Source: Phlegmacium glaucopus (taxonomy: Eukaryota > Basidiomycota > Agaricomycetes > Agaricales > Cortinariaceae). Taken from it: DNA of 64,000 nucleotides. Positions 20,262 through 32,019 of the stretch are shown here, piece after piece; position 1 is the first letter of the stretch, and each line of letters opens with the position of its first letter. The stretch is from positions 496,001 through 560,000 of the forward strand of contig MU130533.1 of NCBI GenBank assembly GCA_015039465.1, written 5' to 3'. A program made the position numbers and the translations under genes. The notes below the pieces were generated by a model. It was not told where the DNA came from. It made no database searches and saw only the letters and a program-made list of their open reading frames with translations.

Positions 20262-22387
20262 TCATCGCTGAACCTGAAACGATTTCATATTGCGATCCAA
20301 GGTAGCTCTGAGACGCATTGCCTGGCTCTTGGGTTAGCACGATAATAAAGCAATGATAAATCGTGTCGGTCTACTCACTGCTGCATCTTCCGGTCGTAGT
20401 GCCCCTTTGGCCATGTTATGTTTTCCTGCTCTTAATTTCTGACTGCGCTGGGTACTTGCTGCCTTTGCAGAGCCCCCATTGGCAAGAAGAGCACGACATT
20501 CTTCATCACTTGCCGAATGCCCTTCAAGAAGAGAGAAAAATTTATGTCGTAAAACCATCTTGATTTGCTCAAAAGCATGCGCGGTGTACCATCCATCACG
20601 CTCCTGCGGTTACTGTCAGATGCAGATAGGAAGATAATAATAAACAGACGTCGCAAATGTCCCGTAGTCCATCTAGATCTTCGATCATCTTCTTCAGCAT
20701 CGGGTCAATTATATCGCAAAGTTGAAAAGCAGCAGTCTCCTTCGTCAGCGTTTGTCCGTCAAAAATGTGCGAATTTCTACTCGTCTATTTGTCAGAATAA
20801 TGATAACGGACACTTTCACAACTCACCTTCTCTCTGCATCTTTTTCCAACATGCGTGAGTGGACAGTCACTGCCGTTCGATCATGTCGGCGAGTTGTTAT
20901 CGATGGCCTAGCGATTGGATGATTGGCATTGCGAAAGTAGAGGCGCTGATACCTGGGCAAATAAATATTGGTTCCATACAATCATCTAAACTTACAAACG
21001 AGAGCCTGGATCTTTTCGCGGATCGTAGGAGAACCTCACTAAAGTGTCACGCCAGGGACCATCTTGAAATACGTAACAACAGAGAGGAAGGAGAAGTTTG
21101 GAACTGAAAAAGCAATTAGCGGGGATGTCAACCCACTGGCGGTATATTGAATGTTACTTTAGTACGTCCCTTGCCTCTGCTGGCGAAAACTGATTGAACA
21201 AAGACATTCGGGTCCACACTGGTCGTCTTGCAAAAAGCTAGTAAACAAATTAGTAGGGATAATTTTAAAGCAACTCAGAGCGTATACCTGTTCTAGTTTC
21301 TTCAACATGCCTTCGTTAATCTGACCCTTTCCCTCCTGAACAGCTTGAGGAGGCTTTGTGGGTATCTAAATGAACCAAAAAATCAATAGGAGATATAAGA
21401 GTAAAACAGACTTTTACATGCTCATCCGAAAACATAATGGAAGCCGGCCCATAGCCCTTCCAACGCATCCTATTAATCATACGCTTTTTTTCTTCGCCTG
21501 TTTCTTCATCAAGCGTTGTTGACACCATTGATGCGGTATTTGCCCTGAAGCTAGCTTTCACTTAGTTGCTAGAAGGCTTCAAGAAGTAAACAAACGGACT
21601 TATAGCCTTGTGGGATGGTTTGACGACTGAAGAGGGGCGGGGGAAAAAGACGCAAATTACTGTGGGCTACTTGATTGTCAGGCGTATCGCATTGCTGGGA
21701 GATACCTCGAAGTTGAGGATCAAGATTTACATCCGCGGGCTCATTCGAAATTGTTGCAGGAAGGGGTTTGTAACCTTTATTTTCCCTTGGAATTGTGTAC
21801 GAACAGAGAGATTGCACTGGTACGACATCATAGACCTGTAGATACAGGTAGGAAACAACGCATAAGCACGTACCATCCATATTATCCATTGCCAAACGCA
21901 ATTTTGCGACTGAATCATCCATGTTTGGGAAATATTGGTAGTCAACCATACCTGTATTGACTCGTTAGTTTTAATCAAGGACAAGGAAAAGACATAAATC
22001 ACTTCGAAATCGAGCGGTTTTTGACACAATGCCAACAACCTCAGCGGTATATTCACCAATTGTACATGGGTAATCGTCAGCGACATGTTTCCGTTTCTTT
22101 TTAATTACCTTGAGCAATAGATTATTGGTACCAACGACGTCTCCCGGTATGGGATGTGCAAAAGGATTCCCTGGTCGTAAAGAGAGTTCCAGAAGTGTCT
22201 GCGGTTTTGAAGCTGTACGTTTAAATGCATGATCGACCTTGGATTGACCACCGAGATTGCTGATGGCTAAGGGAACGGACAAGGGCTGTACATACCCTGG
22301 ATATTCAACCGAATAGAAGGAAAGGGGAGGTAGGGGAGGTAGGGGAGGTTCACAACCTCCAGCTACAAATGGCGGTGTTGAATGCAT
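20262..22387 (-). CDS. TFC1: Transcription factor IIIC subunit 5 (tau95/Tfc1 family)
   Basis: A 541-residue subunit of TFIIIC, which binds the A box of tRNA genes in the nucleus. The N-terminal FYSVEYPGYVQPLSVPLAIS and LELSLRPGNPFAHPIPGD are family signatures; the later RRPVWTR and GPWRDTLVRFSYDPRKDP mark the C-terminal domain. There are eleven exons: 22,003-22,387, 21,874-21,951, 21,600-21,816, 21,418-21,550, 21,288-21,365, 21,158-21,237, 20,996-21,103, 20,827-20,952, 20,650-20,779, 20,379-20,603 and 20,262-20,327. All join in frame. The exon 3, 4 and 10 starts were picked over nearer AGs to keep the frame. A GGGGAGGTA minisatellite in exon 1 encodes a PPLPPL stretch. The acidic tail seen in yeast Tfc1 is absent. 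Confidence 0.92.
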
Positions 22388-22455
22388 GAGTTATTATAAC
22401 AGAAGTGCAATATGTTATAAGCAAGTAAAAGTAAATAATGACATGTCATAGCCTT

Positions 22456-23005
22456 TCATTTGCCCTTCGTATTGCCCTTTTCCCCAAAGAAGTCAGCGAA
22501 TACCTCCAACAAATCCTGGACCCAAAGTCAAGATTCAGATGCTACCGTTGACGAAGATAACCCTGGCCACATACCTTAGAACGGACACCATCAACACCCG
22601 TTTTTTTAAACTCTTCCACTAGGTCTTCAGCACCTTTACGGAATTCAGAATTCATGAGCAACTTAGACATTTGAATCATCGAAAGTGGTTTTCCAGATGA
22701 AAGGTCTACACCTAAACATGATTTAGCTATGCACGAACGAGACCAAGCTGAAACGCACCCTGTTTTTCTATCACTTTAGCGAATTTTTGGATAGCTAAGA
22801 GAGCATCTGGGCTTCTGGATAGCTTGTCAAATGTAGGGGAGCGTTTCAATTCGTCTAAAACATCTGCGTTAAAGAAGGGTTTCTCGGACTCGGCCGCTTG
22901 GAGACGGGGTGTTGTGGAGAACGATTGAATAGTAGATGGCCTGACTGTCAAAAAGCGAGGGATAGTAGTAGCGGCTGTCCTAGCCCATTTACTTGCTGCA
23001 TACAT
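22456..23005 (-). CDS. Small mitochondrial protein of unknown function
   Basis: A 147-residue protein in three exons (22,759-23,005, 22,575-22,711 and 22,456-22,515). The first 45 residues are rich in Arg, Ser, Thr and Ala with almost no acidic residues (MYAASKWARTAATTIPRF...), followed by STTPRLQAA, a typical mitochondrial presequence with a likely cleavage site. The rest is helical (FNADVLDELKRSPTFDKLSR ... MIQMSKLLMNSEFRKGAEDL) and ends in a short charged tail. I do not recognise the family. It sits 68 bases upstream of the TFIIIC gene on the same strand and starts 75 bases from the divergent PSF3, so the two probably share a promoter region. Confidence 0.8.
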
Positions 23006-23080
23006 ATTTCTTGCAAGTCTCTTTTTGGTTCAGCCAAGACCTAACCTTGACGTCCACAATAAAATTCCCACCACTGATTA

Positions 23081-23979
23081 ATGGATTTTGACTACTTCTC
23101 CATTGAAGCGATTCTCGCCGAAAATCAAGTATCTCAGGATAATTTCATGTAAAGAGTTATTAGTTGATTTGGGATACTAGAGGATCCAGTGCACGTTCAA
23201 GCATGAGATCCCTGGCATGGGTCATTTAGGCGGTGGCACAGAACGCGATGTGTGCATTACTTTTTATTTTGTACGAGTTCAGTCTAGTTGACCCTTGGTC
23301 TCCACAGATCGCCATGTTAAGCAAGATACAAATTCCACTTTGGCTCGCGTACACTATAATATACTCGTTCGTCCACTCTCAGTCATTGACCCTCATGTCC
23401 TAATGGAAATGTGAAGCAATTGGGCAGAGTTTAATATTCCAACACCTTTTGGATTGCGGGTGCGAAATGCATTGAAAGCCGAGGCCTGTAGTGTTCGACT
23501 GTCAAACCTTGTCGGAGCAGGAGGTTTCTGGTATGGCTTTGGAAAAACGATTATGGAGATGTACGTGATCGCCCACATCACAACTATGGCAACAACAGTA
23601 CCTTTTTTTCTCTGTAGTCTAAGTGAAGATCAAGCAAATGGGATGTCGGAGATGTTGACAAAGGTAACCAACTCGACATGGCGTGCCGTATACTGACATG
23701 CTAAAATAATCTGACAGGCATTTCGAGATCGTCTCCTGGAGGTCGTGGATCAGGCTCAACATTATGCCGCTCTTGGTCAAGTTGGTGCTGGTGGCTCATC
23801 AGGGAATAGTTCACAATTGTTTCGTGAAGGACTAGATGTAACAGAACGGGAACGTAAGTAATCCTAAGTCACGTCATCTCTACCTTCCCTCATAAAAAGG
23901 TCAAGTTTTTGCTTTGGCACAGGAAAGCGCTAAACGCACAAAAAATTGGTATGAAGACAATGATCGCACAAGACACTGA
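23081..23979 (+). CDS. PSF3: GINS complex subunit Psf3
   Basis: A 193-residue subunit of the nuclear GINS tetramer, which with Cdc45 and MCM forms the replicative helicase. There are seven exons: 23,081-23,128, 23,181-23,249, 23,308-23,366, 23,417-23,560, 23,618-23,663, 23,718-23,853 and 23,900-23,979. Family landmarks are the start MDFDYFSIEAILAENQ, CTFKHEIPGMGHLGGGTERD, the IPLWLA motif and FGLRVRNALKAEACSVRLSN. The length fits the family (about 190-220). All introns are GT-AG and about 47-58 bases. It is divergent from the mitochondrial protein gene (75 bases) and convergent with the Pkr1-like gene (33 bases between stops). Confidence 0.95.
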
Positions 23980-24012
23980 TGGGCAGACGACAAACGTACA
24001 TGTCTACCATTC

Positions 24013-24385
24013 TCAATGATTTTTTCCCTTCGTTTCATCTTGGCTCGTAACAGTATTTTGTTGCGTTTCGCTTAGATGACTTGTCCTAAATTCATGGATG
24101 AACCTAATGTATCATAAGTTGAAATTTAACCCAAATATAAAAGAAATATGAACTGTCCCACCATTTTACACTGCCCCAGAGACAGAATTCAATGAAGATA
24201 AGCGCGAAAATATGAGGGTTTTTCGCAGTCAAGAACACAAGAGTCACCAGAACAAGGAGGAGACATAAGAATGCTGCATCGACTATGAATAGAAAAGTTG
24301 GATGGAGAGAAGAGCCAGGTTTCAGGATGGTCGAGATGAAGGCATCTCCCTCAGCTTCACTACGGCGGTTCTGGTGAATGTCCAT
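24013..24385 (-). CDS. PKR1: Pkr1-like V-ATPase assembly factor
   Basis: A 104-residue ER membrane protein, two exons (24,162-24,385 and 24,013-24,103), with a 58-base intron that splits the Trp codon of KWF. It has a soluble N-terminus with AFISTILKPGSSLHPTFL, two hydrophobic segments (about residues 32-50 and 56-73), then SVKWFIHEF and a hydrophilic tail. The ILKPG motif, the two membrane segments and the closing WF(I/V)xE are typical of the Pkr1 family, which helps assemble the V-ATPase membrane sector in yeast. A frame extends upstream of the chosen Met, but the family starts near it. The stop is 33 bases from that of PSF3; the start is 90 bases from the divergent DBR1. Confidence 0.88.
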
Positions 24386-24475
24386 GGTGACATTTCCGAG
24401 GTCGCTGACAAATAAATAGAGTACTGATTCAAGCTTCGTGATCCACCACACATCAAGATAACACAAGTTCGTACT

Positions 24476-26245
24476 ATGAAAGTAAATCTCAATTTTTCCC
24501 TTACAATTCCCTCTTTAATTGCTAGTAATCAATTTAGGTTGCTGTTGAGGGTTGCTGCCATGGAGAGCTCGACAATATCTACAAACACATCCAACAGCTT
24601 GAAAGGAAGAATAACTATAAGATTGACTGCCTCCTGATATGTGGAGACTTTCAAGCCATGCGGAATCATCAGGATTTGCAATGCATGGCGGCTCCCAATA
24701 AATACAAGACATTGCAGCACTTTTATAAGTGGGTATGATTGTCTACATGCTGTGCCATACGCTCTTTTAAACGCCTCTTCAGGTATTACACAGGGGAGAA
24801 AACGGCGCCTCTCTTGACAGTTGTTATTGGTGGCAACCATGAGGCATCTAGCTACATGTGGGAACTGTGAGTAACTACTGCTTTCCATGACCTGACGAAC
24901 CTGTTAATCGAAATTTGAAGATACCACGGAGGCTGGTTAGCGCCCAATATCTATTTCTTGGGCCATGCAGGATGTGTTCGGATTAATGGAATTCGTATCG
25001 CAGGGGCTTCAGGCATTTTCAAATCTCATGATTTCCGCCTAGGTATGCCGCCAATGTCTGACCAGCAGAAACTCTGATAACCAATTCATCTTCAGGGCAT
25101 TATGAGAAACTTCCATACGATGCACAATCAATGCGCAGCATTTATCATATCCGTGAATATTGTGTTCGGAAACTATCTCTCGTATGTATCTTTCATGCTC
25201 GAAGGATGATATTTTCAACCCATATCCGCGCAGCTATCATCGATCAACATATTCTTATCTCATGATTGGCCTCAATCGATTGAACAATATGGCGACCTTT
25301 CTGAACTTCTCAATCGCAAGAGCTTTCTCCGCCAGGATATCAACTCTGGTGCTCTTGGGTCCCCACCGCTTATGGGTCTACTTAGAACCTTAAAACCTGA
25401 ATGGTGGTTTGCTGCTCATATGCACACACGGTATGAAGCCCGAGTTGTCCACGAAGGTCGATCCACGCCTCAAAGAATTTCCACTCAAAATCCAGATGAA
25501 GTCTCGATTGAGGATGATGAACTTCAAAGAGTCATACAAGCACCTGCTGAAAAATCGTTTTTAAATCCGGACGAGATTACTTTGAGTGACGAAGAAGCCA
25601 CCGTAGAAGCGCCACCGCCACCTCCTACCGAGACGAAATTCTTAGCTCTAGATAAATGTTTACCGAGACGTCAGTTTCTCGAGGTCTGTGTCCTATACAG
25701 TATGATTTGTGACAACTTGCATTGATTTCTTCATAGGTTGTCGATCTGGTTCCCCATCCTGTTTATTCCTCATTGTCACAAAAATCTCAGACTGACCCAC
25801 TGTATCCCGTTCTCAGCTTCGATCCCGAATGGCTTGCAATAAATCGTGCGTTTCATCCCTGGCTTTCAACCACACGCCACCAGCCGTCCTTTCCAGAAGA
25901 AGCTGAGGCGAGAGCCATGGTCTCAAAGGAGCTAGAGTGGGTGATCCAAAATGTAAAACGGGATGAGCGTGGAGATATCCTCGTATCAGACTACCAGACC
26001 TTTATCATGACTGCGCCCGGTCCAGGAAGTGAAGGTGACGCTAAATTTAAACAACGTGAGTAGATGATTATTGTCCTGGTAGCAATAGTATCACAAAGCA
26101 AATTCTTCTAGCACCTTGGTACACGAACCCTCAAACCGAGGCATTTTGTCGTATGTTGGATCTTGAAAACAAAATCAATCCGCACCCCCCGAACAATCCA
26201 GTCGGCTCTCTGGAACCGTCGACTAGTGGTATCACTTCATCTTGA
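24476..26245 (+). CDS. DBR1: RNA lariat debranching enzyme Dbr1
   Basis: A 463-residue nuclear metallophosphoesterase that hydrolyses the 2'-5' branch of excised introns. There are eight exons: 24,476-24,481, 24,538-24,728, 24,783-24,866, 24,921-25,042, 25,096-25,181, 25,234-25,683, 25,737-26,055 and 26,112-26,245. Catalytic motifs in order: [39 protein letters not shown] and [13 protein letters not shown], with the conserved [10 protein letters not shown] stretch. The C-terminal domain includes [15 protein letters not shown]. Exon 1 is only six bases (ATG AAA); this gives the family start MKVAVEGCC. The middle has an acidic, Pro-rich insert (residues about 235-290). The gene is complete with no damage. 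Confidence 0.95.
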
Positions 26246-27342
26246 TTAACAAAAGACCGTCTTCAATTTACTTACTGTGTTCATGCATCTGAGGGCGATG
26301 TGAGCTTGAAGCATCCATGATTATACTAAGCAGTCATGGTTTTGAGGACCTCCAGCACTTTGAGAGGTTCAAGGCTTTCAACTTGGGTCCCATGGGAGAT
26401 GAAATACTTTCAATAGGGGGCCATGTGCAGAACATCCCGAATTTATTATATCGGACAAACCGTTGGAATTTTTCTTATTCATAATCTTGTGCACTTGTGT
26501 GTTTGAATTAAGTCCCTTTAATTGGCTAACTTTTAACAAGGGTAGTGTCGCTTGTTAAAGTCTTTAAAACTTCAGATTTTGGATCTCAGGGCATGCCTGA
26601 TAGGCAGGCCCTGGGCCTTGGCAGCCCTGACTTGCCTTTGCCAGGTCCACATGGGAAAGATATCACTGGATAGTGATGCTGACCAGTGAGAAATACACTA
26701 CAACTAATAGTTAGTAGTGGAGTAGTAGCAGCCAGTTCATGAATATGTTCAAATTTTGATAGGTATTTAATTTTTTGAAAGGCACTACTAGTCAAGGGGG
26801 CACCGGGATCAGAATCCCAGACCAGTACCTGGTTAGTTAGTCCAGCTGCAGGCCCCAACAAAAAAATTGTACCTGTCATTCTTCATCAGAATTTGAGCAT
26901 CATTTTAATAAAGATGAGCTCTAACATACTGTAAATAACTATAATAGATAATGTCTACTATGTTGACAGTGGTTTGGATGTCTTGGAATAGTTTTGCGAG
27001 TGAATTGATGTGCCATTAGATTCATCTAAATTTAGAAATAATTGTGTAATATTTAAATAATTATGTAAAATTACCATATATGGACATATCTTGCTTATGT
27101 TAGTTAGTTAGTCCAGCCAAAAAGTTCTTAACAAAAAAATCGACACCAGGTCTTTTTTTCTGATCCTGGTGCCATCTCAGCAGCAACCTTTCACAACTGT
27201 GACCCTGGCTTGATGCCAGAAACATTTATGAAGACCTTGTTTGGGATCCTTTCTGTGACTGATTCTAAGGCAAGGCTCTCAAGACATTGTCTCCTGTCTC
27301 CGTTTCTATCCTCAATGTTTTGCCTGTACTGTCTTGTAAAAT
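26246..27342. other. Gene-free stretch after DBR1
   Basis: The first 200 bases are the likely 3' untranslated region of DBR1. The rest is AT-rich with a GC-rich patch at about 26,585-26,650 (GCCCTGGGCC and similar). No gene, TIR or LTR could be supported. Confidence 0.45.
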
Positions 27343-27973
27343 TAGGGATGCCAAAGTTCAGTTCAGTTCAGTTTGGGACCCATTTTTCCAGAACCAGAAC
27401 CAGAACCACTTAGGAAAACCAGAACCAGAACCAGAACCAGAACCAAACCAACCAAACAGGTTCTCTTGGTTCAGTTCTGGTTCAGAACCAGTTCAAACCA
27501 TAAGAACCAGTTAAAAATAGACTTTTGTGAGGATATCACCAATTAGACAAGAAATTCTCATTTTAAATTTTATTTTCTAAAATTACATCTTATTTCTTAG
27601 AAATAAATATATCTTGAAATTTCAGGCCAGAAGTTTGTAGTATTGGTGTTATAACTATGACATCACTAAAAGTAAACATGAAAAGAAAAAATACTACTAA
27701 ATCATTTTGCCAACTAGTGACAACTTTGAATTGGATTAATATTCTTGCAATAGGAGTATATTAATATTAATTAAACCTGAAGTTATAAAGTAAATGAGTT
27801 GATTATGTACTATGCCAGACCAAAAAATGATGTACTTCTGATTGGAAATATATTGTGTTGGTGACTTGAATAAATATTTTCATTACAGATACAGGTACAT
27901 TGTGCCATTTAACCTGTAAAAAAGTAAATATATTACTTAAATGTTTGCCTTGGGATATAGTGGTTCAGAATGG
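27343..27973. mobile_element. hAT-derived MITE, right end lost
   Basis: It starts TAGGGATGCCAAAGTTCAG, then an AGAACC array, and follows the MITE at 31,244-32,019 closely. It stops near 27,973 where another element (CTTTACACTCACCC end) begins. Confidence 0.8.
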
Positions 27974-28518
27974 CAAGACTTTACACTCACCCACCAGTCC
28001 GATTGGACTCCAAGTAGTCCAAGTAGTCCGAGTAAAAACATCAAAAGTCCAAGTTCAGTCCAAGTCAGTCCAAGTTCAGTCCAAGTTCAGTCTGAGTTCA
28101 GTCCAAGCTGAGTCCAAGCTGAGTCCAAGTCCAAGTAAAAAAATTCCTTGGACTTGGACTCAGTTTGGACTGAACTTGGACTGCATCAGGAAAAATGATT
28201 TTGACACCTTTAGTGCATCCTGGTGCATTGACCATCTGGATTAAATCACATCAGGAGGCCCTGGGAGTCCCTTAGAATTTATTTAGAATTTATGAATTTT
28301 CATATAGAATGTTTAACCTCTGCGTCCAGGAAAGTATTTTGCAATTTTCTCAATAAGGAGAGCTGCTATTAATAGAATTTAAACATATTCAGGGTCCTAA
28401 AACAATTCTAAAAAATTTCCTTTTTTGGAATCTTATGTAATCTACTCTAACCCACCATATGCTTGAAATCATGCTTATCTGTGATCATGTGACCAATGGT
28501 CTGTGTGGGAAGAGGACA
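27974..28518. mobile_element. Truncated copy of the 56.4 kb hAT-like element
   Basis: It begins AAGACTTTACACTCACCCAC, then GTCCAAGT words, then about 330 bases of AT-rich sequence nearly identical to 56,414-56,950. The match ends at GAAGAGGACAAACA, so the right arm and terminus are missing. Confidence 0.75.
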
Positions 28519-28750
28519 AACATGGGTACAAACATGGGTACAAGGACAGTGGTATGATGACATGACAATGTAGGATGATGGTGTTACTCTATGTCTTAGT
28601 TGTGTAATATGTAATTAGACAATGTTTTTTGCTGGTGTAGTTGCCAAATTGGACTAGTGTTTAGAGGTCTGGTCCCAAGACCAGAAAAGACCACAACTGG
28701 ACCAGACTGAACCAGAAAAAGACTGGACCAGCAGTCCTGGTCTTTGAATA

Positions 28751-30267
28751 TGTTAGGGGATACTCATTGTATCTGCCCCTAGTAGGGATGCCGAAGTTCG
28801 GTTCTGAACCGGTCCAGAGAACCAGAACCAGCTGAACCGAACCGCGGTTCTGGTTCGGTTCTGGTTCTGGTTCACCCCCAGCCATCTGGTTCTGGTTCTG
28901 GTTCTGGTTCTGGATTGGCTGGAAATCTGAGAACCAGTTCTGAACCACTTTATCCCAAGGCAAATACTTAAGTAAGATATCTACTTATTTGCATGTTAAA
29001 TGACACACTACCTGTATCTATAATGAAAATATTTATTCAAGTCACCAACACTATATATTTCCAATCAGAAGTACATCATTCTTTGGTCTGGCATAGTACA
29101 TAATCAATAACATGTCTCATTTACTTTATAACTTCAGGTTTACCATGTTATTAATATACTCATATTGCAAGAATCCAATTTATAGTTGTCACCTAGCAGA
29201 GGATCCAAAGAGGAAAGGATAAGGATCCCTGCTAAAGTGAGGGGGGATTTAAATACTAATATAAAGATAATGGAGTTATGGAAAATAAATAATCAAATAG
29301 TGTCATGTGAAAATAATAAAATGATAAGTGGTACAATACCAGAATAAATGAAAAATGACAAGTTTGTATTTCATTATTAATATTATTAGTTTTACCTTTC
29401 ACTGATTTATCTGGAATAAGAGGTAACCGATTTAGACCTTTTATAAAAAATGATTTAGAGTTTGGGCTGGACTGGTCATGTTCAGGTACTCAGGTGAAAG
29501 TTGGGGCCAAATGAAAATGAGGAGTAGAAATGAGAGGGGAACTAAGTTTGTTGGTGAGGTGGAATTTACAGTTTTGGAATTAGGTTTGGGCTTGGGTGCG
29601 AAGCTCATTGGGTCTAGGTGTTCATGTGAAAGACTGAAAGTTAGGAGTTGGACTGATTGGATGGAAAACTGAGTGTTACCTAACAATAGTATTTTTTCTT
29701 TTCATGTTTGCTATTAGTGATGTCATGGTTATAACACCAATACTACAAACTTCTGGCCTCAACTTTTAAGATATATTTATAAATAAGGTGTAATTTTAGA
29801 AAATAAAACTTAAAATGAAAAATTCTTGTCTAATTGGTGATATCCTAACAAAAGTCTATTTTTAACTGGTTCTTATGGTTCGAACTGGTTCTGGTTCTGG
29901 TTCTAGTTTTCCTAAGTGGTTCTGGTTCTGGTTCTGAGAAAATGGGTCCTGAACCGAACCGAACTGAACTTCGGCATCCCTAGCCCCTAGGTACACTTAG
30001 CATTCATTACTACTTTCACTTTACTCTATGATCATATTACATGCCACGTTCCCGACCTACCCTTTATGGACACCTTCTTATCGTAGTAGTAGTTGACCCT
30101 TCACCGATGTCAGTTCTATTCTTGGTACCTCACTCTACCTTCTATTATGTACTAGCCATATGTAGTCATATTAGCTCCCACGCATGTAGTATAAAAGTAT
30201 AAGGTGCTTATCAAAGATAAGCACCTTGGAATTCAACTTGATTCCTGGGTTCTTACCTCCTCTAACA
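28751..30267. repeat. Solo LTR, itself split by a MITE
   Basis: It starts TGTTAGGGGATACTC and ends CCTCTAACA, with the exact 5 bp duplication GAATA (28,746-28,750 and 30,268-30,272). The same family occurs at 46,865-47,206. The MITE at 28,783-29,982 makes up most of its present length. Confidence 0.88.
28783..29982. mobile_element. hAT-derived MITE inside the solo LTR
   Basis: The ends TAGGGATGCCGAAGTTC and GAACTTCGGCATCCCTA are inverted, with the exact 8 bp duplication GCCCCTAG (28,775-28,782 and 29,983-29,990). Compared with the copies at 18,054 and 31,244 it has about 490 extra bases at about 29,198-29,690; their origin is unclear. Confidence 0.92.
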
Positions 30268-30760
30268 GAATATTGAAAATAAAAGACCAGAAAAAGACCA
30301 GTCTTGATGGACCAGTCTGAACTGGTTGTGGCAGGTTTTAAGTGGCAGTACAATAGCCCTAATTTTTCCCTTTCCAACAAGCCCAGGATCATGGAATTAG
30401 GATGAAAACTGGCTGAGAAATAAATAAAACTGTAAAATAGTCTAAAATATTTGCTAAAATTGGACATTTTACTAATATTATTGTAGAAAGTCCAAATCTT
30501 AACAAAATTTAATGTTCTTGGGCTCGTTCGGGGGCTAATATTTAACTGAACAACCGTCTCTGATATTAAAAATATATTTGTAAAAAGACTGGTCCTAGGA
30601 CCAAAAAAAACCAATGTAGACCAGACCAGACCTCAAAACACTAAGTTGGACAATGTACTTTTTTTTTTCCAATGTACTTGTCTTTCTTTGAGTAGGAAAA
30701 TGGTTTGAACACTGAAAAGTAAACCAATATACTATTTGAGCCCAGTATGGAGTGCTATGG

Positions 30761-31030
30761 TGTTGGAATTTTAGTAATCATGTGAGCTAAACATGTCATA
30801 TATGGACCAGAGTAGATAGTTAGGAATACTGACCAATAGCAGTAAGGACTTGTAGATGTATATCATAACATAGCCACAGTCTGAGATGTATAAGTAGTAG
30901 ACCTTTGGAGATGGTATTCTCCATTGGTTTAAACCAATACAACACATATCCCGCCTCTAGCTTAAGCTCCACATTGTTAGCGCTCTCATCTAGATTGTTG
31001 TACTTTAAACCGACACCAAAATTTCCAACA
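30761..31030. repeat. Solo LTR
   Basis: It starts TGTTGGAATTTTAG, ends AAATTTCCAACA and has the exact 5 bp duplication TATGG (30,756-30,760 and 31,031-31,035). The 270 bp unit was seen only once in the window. Confidence 0.88.
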
Positions 31031-31243
31031 TATGGAACTACAATGGGCTACTCCAGAGTGCATTATAGTGTCCACAGGACACTATGGAAATAGGGACCCA
31101 TGCTATGGTACTATGATGCTATAGACCATTACATAACAGTCCATAGCACACCCAGGATTTGCTGATGTAGCTTCTTGGTGCTCACACATCAACATCATGT
31201 GGGAGAAGGGGTAATAAAGTCCATAGAAAGTCAATATTTTACA

Positions 31244-31910
31244 TAGGGATGCCGAAGTTTGGTTCTGAACCAGTCCAGAGAACCAGAACCAACCAAACCA
31301 AACCGAGTTTCTGGTTCTGTTCTGGTTCTGGTTCAGCTCAGCCATCTGGTTCTGGTTCTGGTTCTTGATTGGCCAGAAATCTGAGAACCAGTTTTGAACC
31401 GGTTTGAACTATTCTGAACCACTATATCCCAAGGCAAACATTTAAGTAATATATTTACTTTTTTACAGGTTAAATGGCACAATGTACCTGTATCTGTAAT
31501 GAAAATATTTATTCAAGTCCAATCAGAAGTACATCATTTTTTGGTCTGGCATAGTACATAATCAACTCATTTACTTTATAACTTCAGGTTTAATTAATAT
31601 TAATATACTCCTATTGCAAGAATCCAATTCAAAGTTGTCACTAGTTGGCAAAATGTTAGTAGTATTTTTTCTTTTCATGTTTACTTTTAGTGATGTCATA
31701 GTTATAACACCAATACTACAAACTTCTGGCCTGAAATTTCAAGATATATTTATTTCTAAGAAATAAGATGTAATTTTAGAAAATAAAATTTAAAATGAGA
31801 ATTTCTTGTCTAATTGGTGATATCCTCACAAAAGTCTATTTTTAACTGGTTCTTATGGTTTGAACTGGTTCTGAACCAGAACTGAACCAAGAGAACCTGT
31901 TTGGTTGGTT

Positions 31911-31945
<35 letters not shown>

Positions 31946-32019
31946 TTCCTAAGTGGTTCTGGTTCTGGTTCTGAAAAAATGGGTCCCAAACTGAACTGAA
32001 CTGAACTTTGGCATCCCTA
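31244..32019. mobile_element. hAT-derived MITE
   Basis: It starts TAGGGATGCCGAAGTTTGG and ends GAACTTTGGCATCCCTA, with stacked GGTTCT/AGAACC words at both ends and the family AT-rich core. The flanks ATTTTACA and ATTTTCAG share only part of an 8 bp site, so the duplication has changed. Confidence 0.88.

Larger units (their letters stand above)
28655..30644. mobile_element. MITE with GACCAG words, hosting a solo LTR
   Basis: It starts TAGTGTTTAGAGGTCTGGTC and ends GACCAGACCTCAAAACACTA, flanked by AATTGGAC (28,647-28,654) and AGTTGGAC (30,645-30,652), a 7 of 8 match. Both arms carry GACCAG/CTGGTC words. Without the inserted LTR it would be about 470 bp. The 8 bp duplication suggests a hAT-type origin. 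Confidence 0.75.
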
